46,935 nucleotides of DNA from Prevotellaceae bacterium (GTDB taxonomy: Bacteria; Bacteroidota; Bacteroidia; Bacteroidales; UBA932). The stretch covers positions 1 through 46,935 of the forward strand of contig JAISBU010000062.1 in NCBI GenBank assembly GCA_031266015.1. The letters run 5' to 3'. Below are positions 8,136 to 18,200 of this stretch, one piece after another. The notes under the pieces were generated by a model. The model did not search any database. It had not been told where the DNA came from and saw nothing but the letters and a program-made list of their open reading frames with translations. A program made the translations under genes and the position numbers. Numbering within the stretch: position 1 is the first letter of the stretch; each line of letters starts with the position of its first letter.

Positions 8136-8750
8136 ATGAATAAGACCGTAACCCTCATCCTTAGAGGCGTCCTTTTAGTAGCCTCTTTAGCGCTTATTTA
8201 CGCGCTAGTACAGAGCATTCTAGAGCCGATACGCTTTAATAAAGTTAAGCAAGAGCGCTATACGCAGGTTATTAACAAGCTTAAAGACATTAGAATTGCT
8301 CAACGAGCCTATAAGTCTGAATATGGCCGCTATACCGGCAGCTTCGATACGTTGGTAGACTTTTTGAAGAATGGCCAGCTAACGGTTGAGCTGCAAATCG
8401 GTTCTTTGGACGATTCGGTTGCCGTAGCAAAAGGTTTGGTTAAGCGCATCAAGCAAAAAATCAACGTACGCGATTCTCTTCTTAAAAATGTAAACTACGA
8501 CTCACTGGCGTATGTTCCCGCTGCAAAGCCCGGAACAAAGTTTGAGATGGCATCAGGTATCCTGCTGACCTCATCAAAGGTAGAAGTTCCCGTATTTGAG
8601 GCAAAAGTTCACAATGACCTGATCCTTTATGACTTGGAGCGCCAGCAAGTAGTTAACTTGAACGATGAGCGTAAAAAGCTGGATAAGTACCCGGGCTTAA
8701 AGGTTGGAGACCTGAATATGGCCACCAATGATTCGGGTAACTGGGAGTAA
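8136..8750 (+). CDS. Conserved membrane-anchored protein of unknown function
   Basis: A 204-residue protein with one N-terminal membrane helix (about residues 6-27) and a soluble, charged remainder. The segment after the helix (KDIRIAQRAYKSEYGRYTG, near residue 52) resembles the part of pilin-like proteins that follows the anchor helix, where such residues pack into a small globular domain; that similarity is weak. The protein is likely outside the cytoplasm, held in the inner membrane. It is the first gene of an operon with the DUF3822 protein 14 bp later and rsmD. Proteins of this look precede DUF3822 in other Bacteroidetes, to my knowledge. I cannot assign a function. Confidence 0.75.
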   Translation: MNKTVTLILRGVLLVASLALIYALVQSILEPIRFNKVKQERYTQVINKLKDIRIAQRAYKSEYGRYTGSFDTLVDFLKNGQLTVELQIGSLDDSVAVAKGLVKRIKQKINVRDSLLKNVNYDSLAYVPAAKPGTKFEMASGILLTSSKVEVPVFEAKVHNDLILYDLERQQVVNLNDERKKLDKYPGLKVGDLNMATNDSGNWE

Positions 8751-8764
8751 GTTTTTTCTGCCGC

Positions 8765-9622
8765 ATGCAAAAGGCGTTTGCTCTTATAAATAGCGCACTG
8801 GACCTACGACGGACTGGTGAATACCACTTGTCCATTCAAAGTAATTTGAGTGGACTTGTTTTTTGTGTGCTTGACCTTAAGAGCAATACCTACATTGCGC
8901 TAAAAAGCATCCCGTTTCAGTCGTGCATCATTGATTGGAACGATTTGCACAAAGAAGTAGCTGCCATAATTCAGCAAGAGCCTCTACTGGAAGGGCATTA
9001 CGCCAGTGTGGCAAGCATGCATATTTCACGGACTGCCACCATGGTTCCTAATGCTTTGGTTGACAAAGACTTACTAAAGTCATACTTGGGTTTTACCTCT
9101 ACGCTCAACGAGCTGGACGAGGTACATCACAGGCAGCTACCTAATCTGGACTTGCATGCGGTATATGCTATTCCAAGTCCGTTGGCAGCATTGCTCAACC
9201 TTTCGCTCAATAAAGTAACCTATTGCCACCAGAGCGTCCCCCTGCTGCACTCGCTAAGCTTGGCGGTACAGGAGCACAAGAAAAAAGAGCTGTTTGCGGT
9301 AAATATCAACCAAGGATTTGCAGATATTGCCCTTTACGCCCGGGGCGGCTTAAAAATTTACAATACGTTTGAGGTAAGTACGGCCACCGGCCTTCTCTAC
9401 TATCTTATGTTTATAGCCAAACAGCATAAGGTTGAAGAAAAAAAAGCCGACGTACTGCTATCTGGAGAAATTGAGCATAACGTAGAGGAGCTGGCAGCGT
9501 TCTTTCCAAACCTGATTCAAGGAAAGGCTTCCCGGCAATACCGTTATGTATCTGAGCTGGCAGGTTATATTGACCATCAGCTGGTAAATCTTTTCGCGCT
9601 ACACTCATCATGCGGATTGTAA
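8765..9622 (+). CDS. DUF3822 family protein
   Basis: A 285-residue cytoplasmic protein of the DUF3822 family, found in Bacteroidetes and usually next to rsmD. The family opening is visible (DLRRTGEYHLSIQ), as is an actin-like-fold feel: repeated beta strands and the stretch ELFAVNINQGFADIALYARG around residue 180, where a new half-domain seems to begin. There is no signal peptide. Its last 13 bp overlap the start of rsmD, so the two are translationally coupled. Function is unknown; ATPase or chaperone-like roles are possible from the fold guess but unproven. Confidence 0.8.
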   Translation: MQKAFALINSALDLRRTGEYHLSIQSNLSGLVFCVLDLKSNTYIALKSIPFQSCIIDWNDLHKEVAAIIQQEPLLEGHYASVASMHISRTATMVPNALVDKDLLKSYLGFTSTLNELDEVHHRQLPNLDLHAVYAIPSPLAALLNLSLNKVTYCHQSVPLLHSLSLAVQEHKKKELFAVNINQGFADIALYARGGLKIYNTFEVSTATGLLYYLMFIAKQHKVEEKKADVLLSGEIEHNVEELAAFFPNLIQGKASRQYRYVSELAGYIDHQLVNLFALHSSCGL

Positions 9623-10182
9623 GCGGCGCACATAAGGGGCGTAGTATAGCTCCTCCCAAGAATTTCAGCGCGCGTCCGACTACAGACTTTGCCAAAGTGG
9701 CGCTTTTCAACATTATTTCCGTAAACTTTGACATTGAAGCTTCGGCCGTCCTGGACCTGTTTTCCGGCACAGGCGGCATCAGCTATGAGTTTGCCTCGCG
9801 CGGCGCCAAAAGCGTAGACAGCGTAGAGCTGGACTACCATCATCATGCTTTTATAAAGAAAACCGCAGCGCTGCTGGACTTCGAGCAATTGCGCTGCTAC
9901 CGGCAGGATGCCTTTGCCTACCTCAACAACGGTACAAAAACGTACGATCTTATTTTTGCAGACCCTCCCTACGCGCTGGCCGGTATAGAAAGAATTCCGC
10001 CGCTGGTATTCGGGCAGCGGCGGCTCAACCCCGGAGGCTGGCTTATCTTTGAGCACGCTAAGGGAAAGGACTTTAGCGCCCTGCCGTACTTTAAGCAGGT
10101 GCGCCGCTACGGTAGCGTAAACTTCAGCATATTTGAAATGCCCCCTGCCGACCCTTTGGCACACAGAGGACGCGGATTATAG
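9610..10182 (+). CDS. rsmD: 16S rRNA (guanine(966)-N(2))-methyltransferase
   Basis: RsmD methylates N2 of G966 of 16S rRNA using S-adenosylmethionine. The 190-residue protein opens with MRIVSGAHKGRSI and has RPTTDFAKVALFNI, the SAM-binding motif DLFSGTGGISYE near residue 53, and the catalytic motif DPPY near residue 118. Its length is normal. The start overlaps the end of the DUF3822 gene. The last residues (PLAHRGRGL) extend a little past the usual end and look unstructured. It ends an operon that faces the secreted nuclease gene. Confidence 0.93.
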   Translation: MRIVSGAHKGRSIAPPKNFSARPTTDFAKVALFNIISVNFDIEASAVLDLFSGTGGISYEFASRGAKSVDSVELDYHHHAFIKKTAALLDFEQLRCYRQDAFAYLNNGTKTYDLIFADPPYALAGIERIPPLVFGQRRLNPGGWLIFEHAKGKDFSALPYFKQVRRYGSVNFSIFEMPPADPLAHRGRGL

Positions 10183-10303
10183 GGATTGGCGCCGCAGGGG
10201 CAAGGGCAAACCATCGTAACCCCGCCCGTAGAACAGGGAGTAGGGAACAGGCGAGCGGCCACTGACGGTAGAGTAACCGGCACTTTTTGTAGCTAAGCTC
10301 GAC

Positions 10304-10349
10304 AATGGACAGTAGCTAGCCTAGCTAATGGACGGTAGCTAAGCTAGCT
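10304..10349. repeat. Two tandem 23-bp units in the rsmD/nuclease spacer
   Basis: AATGGACAGTAGCTAGCCTAGCT is followed directly by the near copy AATGGACGGTAGCTAAGCTAGCT. Related GTAGCTAAGCT text occurs just before, at 10289-10299. No terminator is obvious in this 233-bp spacer between converging genes. Confidence 0.6.
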
Positions 10350-10415
10350 GATGGGCATCGGCATACCTGGCTACCGAAAGTGGGTAAGTAGCTTAGGCTC
10401 AGGGTAGCAGCAGGG

Positions 10416-13400
10416 CTATTGCAGCTGCATCTTCTTTACGACCATCCCTGCACCGGTGGTTATCCGCACAAAATACATTCCCCTTGGCGCGTCTACCTTG
10501 TAGCGTCCCACCCCCATGTCGGTGCACGGATACTGGACGCCGTCTACCGAGAATACTTCTACCGCAGACGGGGTAGCGCCGTTGGGCAACACCAAAGAAA
10601 ACTCCCCACCGTTGGGATTTGGGTAGAGCGATACGCCTAAGGTTTGCTCCTTACTTTTATCGCCCGTAGGCGTTTCGCTGTAAGCATAGCTGCACGTTGC
10701 CCGGCGTCCGCCCTTATCGTAGGCTACCAGCTTAAAGTGTAAGGTTACGGCTGGGAAGGTTGGAACGAACTTTACCCTGTATGCTCCGTTTTTATACGAT
10801 AACGGATAATTTGCCAGGGTTGTATCTCCAGCCGTAGCGCCTAAGTACAACGTTACGCTGGCAACGCCCTGCTGCGCGTTGTGCACCTGCGCCGCCGCCT
10901 CAAAGGCTCCATTGGCGAAAATAACCGTATCTAAGGTTATGGACAGCGGCAGGGGCGGCGTCGGCATCGTATAGGAATGACGGCTGCTTGCGCTGCTGGC
11001 GCTGTCCTCTACCACAATAGTAAAGTGGTAGGTGGTCAGCGATAGCGCCGGGGTAAACGTTGCCCGGTATATTCCCCCGCTTACATGAGAGAGCGGATAG
11101 CTTAGCTGCGAGGTATCGCCCTCGGTGGCGCCTACAAAGCATACGGCTCTCTTTACGCCTCCTTTGGCGTGTAGCGCCTCTGTACGAGCGGTAAAGGCTC
11201 CGGCGGCGTAGGTAACTGTGCTGTTTACCAGCCGGAGAGCGCTATCGGGCGCCGGCGGCTGGGACATGGTGTAGGCATGGCGGCTGCTCACGCTGCTGGC
11301 GCTGTCCTCTACCACAATGGTAAAGTAGTAGGTTGTCTGCGCTACCTGAGGGGTAAACGTTGCCTGGTATATTCCCCCGCTTACATGAGAGAGCGGATAG
11401 CTTAGCTGCGAGGTATCGCCCTCGGTGGCGCCTACAAAGCATACGGCTCTCTTTACGCCTCCTTTGGCGTGCAGCGCCTCTGTGCGGGCGGTAAAGGCTC
11501 CGTCGGCGTAGGTAACCGAGCTGTTTACCAGCCGGAAGGTACTGTCGGCGGCCGGCGGCCAGGGCTTGCCTACGCTATCTCCCCAGATGTACTCTACCAT
11601 TTCCGGATGGTCTATAAAGGGGTTGCGGTTGTGCTGGTAGCTAGCGTATATGGACTGGTTGCGCTGCTGCTCCTTCTCGCTAACCGGATCCAGCCGGTGC
11701 CATTTGAGCAGCATCTGATGCGCCCATGGCTTAAATACGGGATAGCTGTTGGTATCTATCATGGGCGATGCGTTGCCATGCAGGCCCGGCGCTATGGCTA
11801 TAACGGAATCGTATCGCGCTCCGCCCCACGTAATGTTCTTTGACCAGTGCTGCACCGTGTTCTCGTAGCGCGTTACCATGTAGAAGTAGTTGCGGGCGAT
11901 GTCGCCCTTGTACTCGTCAATGGGCTCGTAGGCAGCGCCGGTAAATGTACCCCCGGCGGTGTTTGGCCCCAGCTTGGAGCCATTATTAAAGGTGGTGGTG
12001 GGCGCCTTTACCTCGCCATAGGGGTTGTCGTTGCGCAAGTTATTTACCCTGTGGTCGCAGGGGTAAAGGTGGAACAGGTCACAGTACATGGGCGATGTTG
12101 CCCTGTAGGCGCCGCTGCCGTTTTTAGCCGCTGCCCACCAGCCTTTGGGGAAGGTGTGCTCGCGCTCGTAGGTAACTCCCTCCAGGCTGCCGCCCGACGA
12201 GCCGGTTTGATCGAGCCCCAGGTGAAGCGCCTTAAAGCCGGTACAAGCGGTTCCCGGCGGGTTCTGGAAGTTTGGGGTACAACGGGAGTTGTCGGGCATG
12301 CATCCCGGACGGTCTGTGTATATATCCCAAACTGCCGCTGCCGAAAGGTAGAGATCGCACTCCGGCCTTACATCTATCCATGCAAATGCCCCCCAGGCGC
12401 TGTCATACGACACAATGGCATGGTTCTTAATGGTATGGTAAAGGGCGGTTTTCAGCGCAGCGCCTGTTTTTTGCTTTGCGGCATCGTAGTAGCTCAACGG
12501 CGGGAGCAAGTCTGTACGCACGCTTACCGCCTGCGCACGAAGGGGTATGCGGACATCTACGGCGCCCAGGCTTCGCAGCACCACGGTATCGTTTACCACC
12601 TCTTCCCTTACAGGTCGATAGTAGATGAACACGTACTCACGGTCGGCCTTTCGGGACATCTTGCCGGCGCTTGCCGTAAATGCGCTGTGGTTGGGGAGTA
12701 TGACACTTATGCTGTCCGTCAGGGATTTCCCGGACAACTCTATCATCTGCGTGGTTAAGCCTCCCACCAAGACCGGCGTGTACTCAAGGTAAAAGGCCGC
12801 CGCCCTGGGTATGCTTACATCAATGTAGGAGCCGGTTGTAGTGGCGCCTGTGAGCTTAACCGTGTCCGACAGCTCCATCCCTCCCGCTGTAGTTTTGACT
12901 ACTATTTTTCCTGTAGCATCGGCTGAGCCGTCAAAGGTAACATTTACGGTCTGCGCGCCGGCGTTAGCCGCTGTGTGGCTTATGCTGGGTTTATCTACTA
13001 CAAACTTCGGATTGGTAGAGGTAATGGAAATATTTTGCTCCAACAGCAACCCCTGTACCGTAAAATCCTCCGTATAGTGCGCTCCGGCAGCGGTAATAAA
13101 ATCCAGCTCCCTGGTGTTAAGGCGAATCTTGGGCTCCGGCGTAGACTTGCCTGTGCGTATCTTTATATCATCCAGACGGGTGTTTAAAGAGGTACCTCCG
13201 GTTGCGTTATAAAAGTAGAGACGGAAGGTAGCTGTTTTGCCCACTCCTCCGGCGAAACTCACAGGCGCACTTTTTAATAATGCCCAGCTGCCTATTTCTA
13301 TGGCTCCTACTGCCAAATCCGATGCATAGCCATCTCTGCTGCTGCGCAAAGCCCATGCCTTTGCTCCGGTACCCGTACTCCTTACCCCAAACTCAAGGTA

Positions 13401-13733
13401 GGTAAGGACAATCTCTTTCCCCGGATCCGGATCCATTGTCCACTGTATATAAGTCCCTGCTGCCGGACATGCCATAGCCAAATTATTATCTTTGCTACTG
13501 GGTGTATAGCAACCATTGCCACTGCTGCACACTGCTGCTGTTGAACTAACTGTGGGCTCAGCGCCACTACTTGTAATAAACGGCGAGCAGCTATAGTTGG
13601 CCCACTGTAAATTGGTAGCAGGCAATGCATCGCCGGCCGTAAAGTTCCAGCACACGCTATCTACCTGTGCTTGGGTTGTAAGTGCACACAGCGCCCCAAC
13701 AAACGCCAGTAATATTTTAAAAGAAATTCTCAT
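10416..13733 (-). CDS. T9SS-secreted endonuclease I family nuclease, multidomain
   Basis: A 1105-residue exported nuclease. It has a signal peptide (1-22, ending TQAQ), a beta-sandwich module (about 25-190), two Ig-like modules (about 195-400), an endonuclease I domain (about 405-715), three Ig-like repeats of about 100 residues, and a T9SS sorting domain (about 1030-1105, LYPNPNGGEF to MYFVRITTGAG). The catalytic region reads YEREHTFPKGWW near residue 524, followed by YPCDHRVNNLRNDNPYGEV, the H-N-rich core of EndA/Vvn-type nucleases that cut DNA and RNA nonspecifically. The first two C-terminal repeats are nearly identical in DNA. It lies 21 bp after a shorter paralogue and is probably cotranscribed. 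Many cysteines sit in the nuclease domain, fitting an extracellular enzyme. Confidence 0.9.
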   Translation of the reverse strand: MRISFKILLAFVGALCALTTQAQVDSVCWNFTAGDALPATNLQWANYSCSPFITSSGAEPTVSSTAAVCSSGNGCYTPSSKDNNLAMACPAAGTYIQWTMDPDPGKEIVLTYLEFGVRSTGTGAKAWALRSSRDGYASDLAVGAIEIGSWALLKSAPVSFAGGVGKTATFRLYFYNATGGTSLNTRLDDIKIRTGKSTPEPKIRLNTRELDFITAAGAHYTEDFTVQGLLLEQNISITSTNPKFVVDKPSISHTAANAGAQTVNVTFDGSADATGKIVVKTTAGGMELSDTVKLTGATTTGSYIDVSIPRAAAFYLEYTPVLVGGLTTQMIELSGKSLTDSISVILPNHSAFTASAGKMSRKADREYVFIYYRPVREEVVNDTVVLRSLGAVDVRIPLRAQAVSVRTDLLPPLSYYDAAKQKTGAALKTALYHTIKNHAIVSYDSAWGAFAWIDVRPECDLYLSAAAVWDIYTDRPGCMPDNSRCTPNFQNPPGTACTGFKALHLGLDQTGSSGGSLEGVTYEREHTFPKGWWAAAKNGSGAYRATSPMYCDLFHLYPCDHRVNNLRNDNPYGEVKAPTTTFNNGSKLGPNTAGGTFTGAAYEPIDEYKGDIARNYFYMVTRYENTVQHWSKNITWGGARYDSVIAIAPGLHGNASPMIDTNSYPVFKPWAHQMLLKWHRLDPVSEKEQQRNQSIYASYQHNRNPFIDHPEMVEYIWGDSVGKPWPPAADSTFRLVNSSVTYADGAFTARTEALHAKGGVKRAVCFVGATEGDTSQLSYPLSHVSGGIYQATFTPQVAQTTYYFTIVVEDSASSVSSRHAYTMSQPPAPDSALRLVNSTVTYAAGAFTARTEALHAKGGVKRAVCFVGATEGDTSQLSYPLSHVSGGIYRATFTPALSLTTYHFTIVVEDSASSASSRHSYTMPTPPLPLSITLDTVIFANGAFEAAAQVHNAQQGVASVTLYLGATAGDTTLANYPLSYKNGAYRVKFVPTFPAVTLHFKLVAYDKGGRRATCSYAYSETPTGDKSKEQTLGVSLYPNPNGGEFSLVLPNGATPSAVEVFSVDGVQYPCTDMGVGRYKVDAPRGMYFVRITTGAGMVVKKMQLQ
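10940..11549 (-). repeat. Near-identical tandem duplication of about 303 bp
   Basis: Two Ig-like units, coding for DSTFRLVNSSVTYADGAF onward and DSALRLVNSTVTYAAGAF onward, lie side by side. The stretch from ARTEALHAKGG to YPLSHVSGGIY is unchanged in protein and nearly so in DNA (compare 11098-11180 with 11398-11480). This is a recent or homogenised duplication inside the nuclease gene. Confidence 0.85.
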
Positions 13734-13754
13734 CGTTCAATCTTTAAACTCCAA

Positions 13755-15131
13755 CTAACGGGCTAATCTAAACATCTGTGAACCAACACCTTTGTCGGTC
13801 ACAACCTTAACTACATACATTCCGTTAACCCGCAGGCTACTTAAGCTCACTTTTGAGGACTGGCCTTCCTGTACTAATAGTAACGTTCCGCTCATGTCAA
13901 ATATTTCCACTCTTTGCAGCAAAACATCACCTGCAAGGTCAACCCGCAGCGCTGTAGAAGCCGGATTCGGAAATATGGAGAAGCTCACTTCGCGGTTTGC
14001 AGCGGCTGCTGTTGATCCTTCAATCGTATAAGGCAGCTTAGCACAATTTCCGACGCTATCGCACGCCACAAATGTACAGTATACGGGTGAAAAAGAGAAT
14101 GGCGCCACAAATTTCACCTTATATACACCATTTCCCTTATCGGACAGCGTATAAGTTGCCTTTGTGGTATCATCCGCAGCGCTTCCTATATGCACTACCA
14201 CTGACTGAACTCCGCTTAACGCATCTACAACGGTTATGGTTGCGTCAAACACCGTATTGGCATAGGTAACGCTATCGACTGTAATTACAGGTGGAACAAC
14301 ATCTGTTGTTGCCGGTGGTGTGCTGCCCCATATTAAATCGGCATACTCCGGATGGTCTATAAAAGGATTACGATTACCCTGAACGCTGCTGTATACGGCA
14401 TTGTTCCTATCAACTTCTTTCTGGCTTACCGGATCATTTGCGTGCCAGCGCAGCAGCATGTCTATGACCCAAGTATTAAAAGCCGGATAAGCGGTTCCGT
14501 TAAGCGTAGGTTTGGCTTCAGCATTGCTGTACCATCCGGCAACGACATCCTCGTAGCGCGTAACCATATAAAAGTAGGTGCGGGCAAAGTCGCCCTTGTA
14601 CTCATCTGCCGGCTCAAATACCACTCCGCTGTAGCCAAGACCGGACTTGGCAGAGCCCAGCTTTCCCAGTCCCTTAGCATCTGTCCAAGTGGCGTTCCCC
14701 ACTTCCCCATAGGGGTAATTGTTGCGCACGCCGTTTACCTTTCCATCTGTAGGGTAAATGTGAAAAATATCGCTATACATCGGCGAGGCATCGTTGAACC
14801 AGCTCTTTGGAAAAGAGTGCTCACGATTGTAGCAGTCGCATACGCTGCCGTAGTTACCACACTGATTACCTCCGGCGCTACTACTCCCAAAGGTAAAAGT
14901 ACAGGTAGAGTACATATCCCACACCTTACCGTCGGCACGCTTATCTGTTGTTACGTAATCTGTCCACAGATCAGCGTAGCTGTGCACCGTATGCCCTTTT
15001 ATCTGATTGTGCAAGGTCGTTTTTAATGCCGCTCCGGTTTTACCGTTAGCGCTGGCATAGTAGCCCGCAGGAATTTGGGCAGACAGTACAACCGGTAATG
15101 CTAAAAATAGATATATCAGCAATTTTTTCAT
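13755..15131 (-). CDS. T9SS-secreted endonuclease I family nuclease
   Basis: A 458-residue exported nuclease: signal peptide (1-18), endonuclease I domain (about 20-272), one Ig-like domain (about 278-375) and a T9SS sorting domain (FSIFPNPASTALRV onward, about 388-458). The catalytic region is CYNREHSFPKSWF near residue 106, with YPTDGKVNGVRNNYPYGEV after it. It is shorter than its neighbour but aligns with it across nuclease, Ig-like and sorting domains, so the two are paralogues from a tandem duplication. The product would be released to, or anchored on, the cell surface and cut environmental DNA or RNA. It precedes the larger nuclease gene by 21 bp. Confidence 0.9.
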   Translation of the reverse strand: MKKLLIYLFLALPVVLSAQIPAGYYASANGKTGAALKTTLHNQIKGHTVHSYADLWTDYVTTDKRADGKVWDMYSTCTFTFGSSSAGGNQCGNYGSVCDCYNREHSFPKSWFNDASPMYSDIFHIYPTDGKVNGVRNNYPYGEVGNATWTDAKGLGKLGSAKSGLGYSGVVFEPADEYKGDFARTYFYMVTRYEDVVAGWYSNAEAKPTLNGTAYPAFNTWVIDMLLRWHANDPVSQKEVDRNNAVYSSVQGNRNPFIDHPEYADLIWGSTPPATTDVVPPVITVDSVTYANTVFDATITVVDALSGVQSVVVHIGSAADDTTKATYTLSDKGNGVYKVKFVAPFSFSPVYCTFVACDSVGNCAKLPYTIEGSTAAAANREVSFSIFPNPASTALRVDLAGDVLLQRVEIFDMSGTLLLVQEGQSSKVSLSSLRVNGMYVVKVVTDKGVGSQMFRLAR

Positions 15132-15175
15132 TTAATTCTCCTTTTATACAATTCTCTTTCTTATGATTTTACGCT

Positions 15176-15210
15176 AAAAAAGGCAAAGGGAGAATGCAAA
15201 GCACCTCCCT
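15176..15210 (-). terminator. Possible weak terminator between the 1811-residue protein and the nucleases
   Basis: AGGGAG and CTCCCT form a 6-bp stem with a 12-nt loop, followed on the minus strand by TTTGCCTTTTTT. The stem is short. If real, it separates the large T9SS gene from the nuclease operon. Confidence 0.4.
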
Positions 15211-15234
15211 ATACCAACCTGTATATCAGACAAT

Positions 15235-18200
15235 TTAGTTTTTACGTATGCTCTTTGTTACCTGTTGACCATCGGCAAAGGTAACTCTTACAAAGTAAAC
15301 GCCGGTTGCCAAAGATGAAGTATTCAGTTCGGCCTCATTCTGCACCGCCTGTAAAGTAAGGCCCAGGTTATCTATGACTTCAATCTTAGCTACAGCCAGA
15401 GGAGCGCTTACGCACAGCCTGTCTGCAACCGGGTTCGGATAAACCACCACCTGACCGGCCAGCTCTTTACCGGCAGCGGTAGAGCCGCTTATTTGAACCT
15501 TAATGGTAAACTTCTGAACTTCTTGACCCAGCGTAACCGTTACTACAAAATCACCTGTTCTGAAATCCCATGAGGTTTCCGACGGATAATCCGGAGTTCC
15601 TCCGCTAAGCGTGTACTCTACCTCAAATACGCCCAATGCTGTACCTGCAGGCATTGGCACAACAAATACGCTGTCGTTAGAGTAACCGGAATGGTAGCTG
15701 AGTCCGTCTACCCTCACATTGCTCATGGTTATTTTGTTGGATACCAGCTGTACATCGGATGCAGCGCGCGGGAGCAGCTGGCCGCCGCTATTGTAGTAGC
15801 CAACGCCCGTAACGCTACCGCTGCTGTTAGCAGGCGGCGTAGAGGTATAAATATCTTTTGCCACTACTATTGAACCTGTTTCATCCTCAATGGTATACCT
15901 GCCGTAAGCGTCAGCGGCGGTAGTAGCCGTAGCGTTATGGATAGTAACCAGCACAGCGTGGTATGATTTGTTGTACTGATCGGCCGTAATAGCCACTGGA
16001 GCAGGCACTGCACGATCGCTCGCAACTGTAGTAATGTCAGCGTCAGCGCTGCCGGTCAACTCGGTAAGGCCGTTGTATTCCGATATCGTACCTCTTACCG
16101 TTACGCTATCGCCGGGCGCTAAGGTTAGGGTTGATGCGCCGGATGTACGATATACATACAACCCACTGCGAGCGCCGCTGCCCGATTGAATAAAGAAGCT
16201 CTTGCCGGTTGCCATTATGGCGGTTACCGTACCGGTAGTCAGCACCGGCTGATCCTTCTTTGGACTGGGATCATCTCCTGTAACAATTTCGCTAATTGAA
16301 GCTGCGGTGTACGCATTACCGCTCAACGCAATATCCCTTGAAATTTCACCGTTGGCAACCGTCAGCTTAGCCGTATGGTTACCCCCTGCCGTCGGACTAT
16401 AAGCAATGGCCACCTTTTGCGCATCACCGGTAGGCGTTAGGGCTGGTTGCACGCTAAACAGCGAGGCATCGGTACCGCTTATGCTCAACGTCAAATCTGT
16501 AGTAATATTAGCTGCAGTAACCACCACTGTATCACTTGCCGTAGCGGTCACAGCCACGTAGCCAAAGGCAAGGTTGTTCGGCGTTGCCCTAATTTTCGGA
16601 GCATCGGGGTCAACCTCCGAGAAGCTGAAATCATCATAGTAAGCTGTTACATTACCGTAGGTACGCACATCAAACCTGAAGTTATCCGAGTTGGCAGGAG
16701 CGGTGATTTCGTCTATTGTAAACCGCACCCATTGCCCCTTAACAGTCTGATAACCAGATGGTTGCAAATCAGGATCGTTGGTTGATGTAGTAGCAGCACT
16801 GCCATTGCGGAAAGCCGACCAGATACGAATACCGCTACCTGTAGATGACGGCTCAATGTAGTACCAGAAGCTGAGCGTATACAGCTTGCCCGCTTCAACT
16901 CCATTAACATACTGTATCAGGTTCTGAGCAGATGATGTTGCGGCAACTTTTGCAGCATGGCTGCCGGTATGCACTTGGGTTGTTTCCTTTGAACCTTGCG
17001 CGGGCAGCGTCCACGAATCGGGTGCAGCATCTGCCCAAATTTCAAATCCGGGGTTAGCCACCATGTTGTCGTACTGGCCATGCGCCGTTCCCTCCAAGGC
17101 TACTTTCACGTTGGCGGCGCCAGCGCTTGTCAGCACAATGGTATCTGTAGCCGCAGAGTCTGCGCTAAACGTTACGACAATGGTATCGCCGGCCGCAGAT
17201 GTGGCTTGAGCCACCGTTACCGTATCCTTGCTTAGCGTGTAAGCGGCATGGCTCTTGGTCAGCTTAATGCCATCCTTCAGGTTAACGCCCTTTACCACCA
17301 ACTTTTTAGCCTCAGGCGTTCCCTGCATTGCCGCAAACGTCAGCTTGCCTGCGCCGACGTTTATAGTAGGAATACTCGGCGTTCCGGTAAGGACAACTAT
17401 CTTTTCGTGAGCGCCGCCGCCGGTAATGTAAACGGTATCACTTACCGCCGATGCTCCGGCCGTATACGTAACCGTAACGGTTGCAGCGGTTGAACCGTCG
17501 GGTAATTCGTTGATTGACAGGGTAAACGCACCCGATTGTCCGAGACGGAGTTGCGCTGCCTCGCCCAAGTTTTCGGCAGTTACGGCAATGGTTTTGTGCT
17601 GTTGTAAGCCTTCAATGGTATCGAATGCCAACGCCGCAGGCGTAGCTATAATTACCGGAGCCGTGGCTGACAGCGTCGTAAATACAGCCGAGTCCACCTC
17701 CGACAGGCCGTTATCATTCTCTGCGGCTATGTACACGTGGTACTCGGTTTCCGCAGTAAGGCCGGCAAGCGCTATGACGCCCTCCGCACCGGCGGTTACA
17801 TTTATGCTGTCCTTTGCATTATCGGCCTTTACATCAGCGGCGGTGACGTTGGCCGCCGGCGCTGTTTTTACGGTGTAGTACACCTTAGCGGCGGCATCCA
17901 GCGTTACCTTAACGTTGGCCGTGATAGCCGTAGTGTCAGCCACCGCAGGATGACCCGTAAATGCCGGAGGATACATTCTCGGCTCAGCGGCAAGTACAAT
18001 GTTATCAAGACGGTTGTTGCCTGAACTAGAAGTTGCTCCTGATAACGTCAATTTAAGAAAAATACTGTTCTGATTATCAATTGCTGCAATAGAAGAAAAA
18101 TCAACTGTTTTTAGCGAAAAGCTCGTAGTAGTATTGCCTGTATTATTACCCGGAAGGCTTGTGAAGTTAACCCCATCCACGCTGTATGACCACACATGAG

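Noticed and set aside
11847..12758. 303-codon plus-strand frame opposite the large nuclease
   Set aside because: It is antisense to an unambiguous T9SS nuclease gene, and its text is rich in G, V, R and Y without any family likeness.
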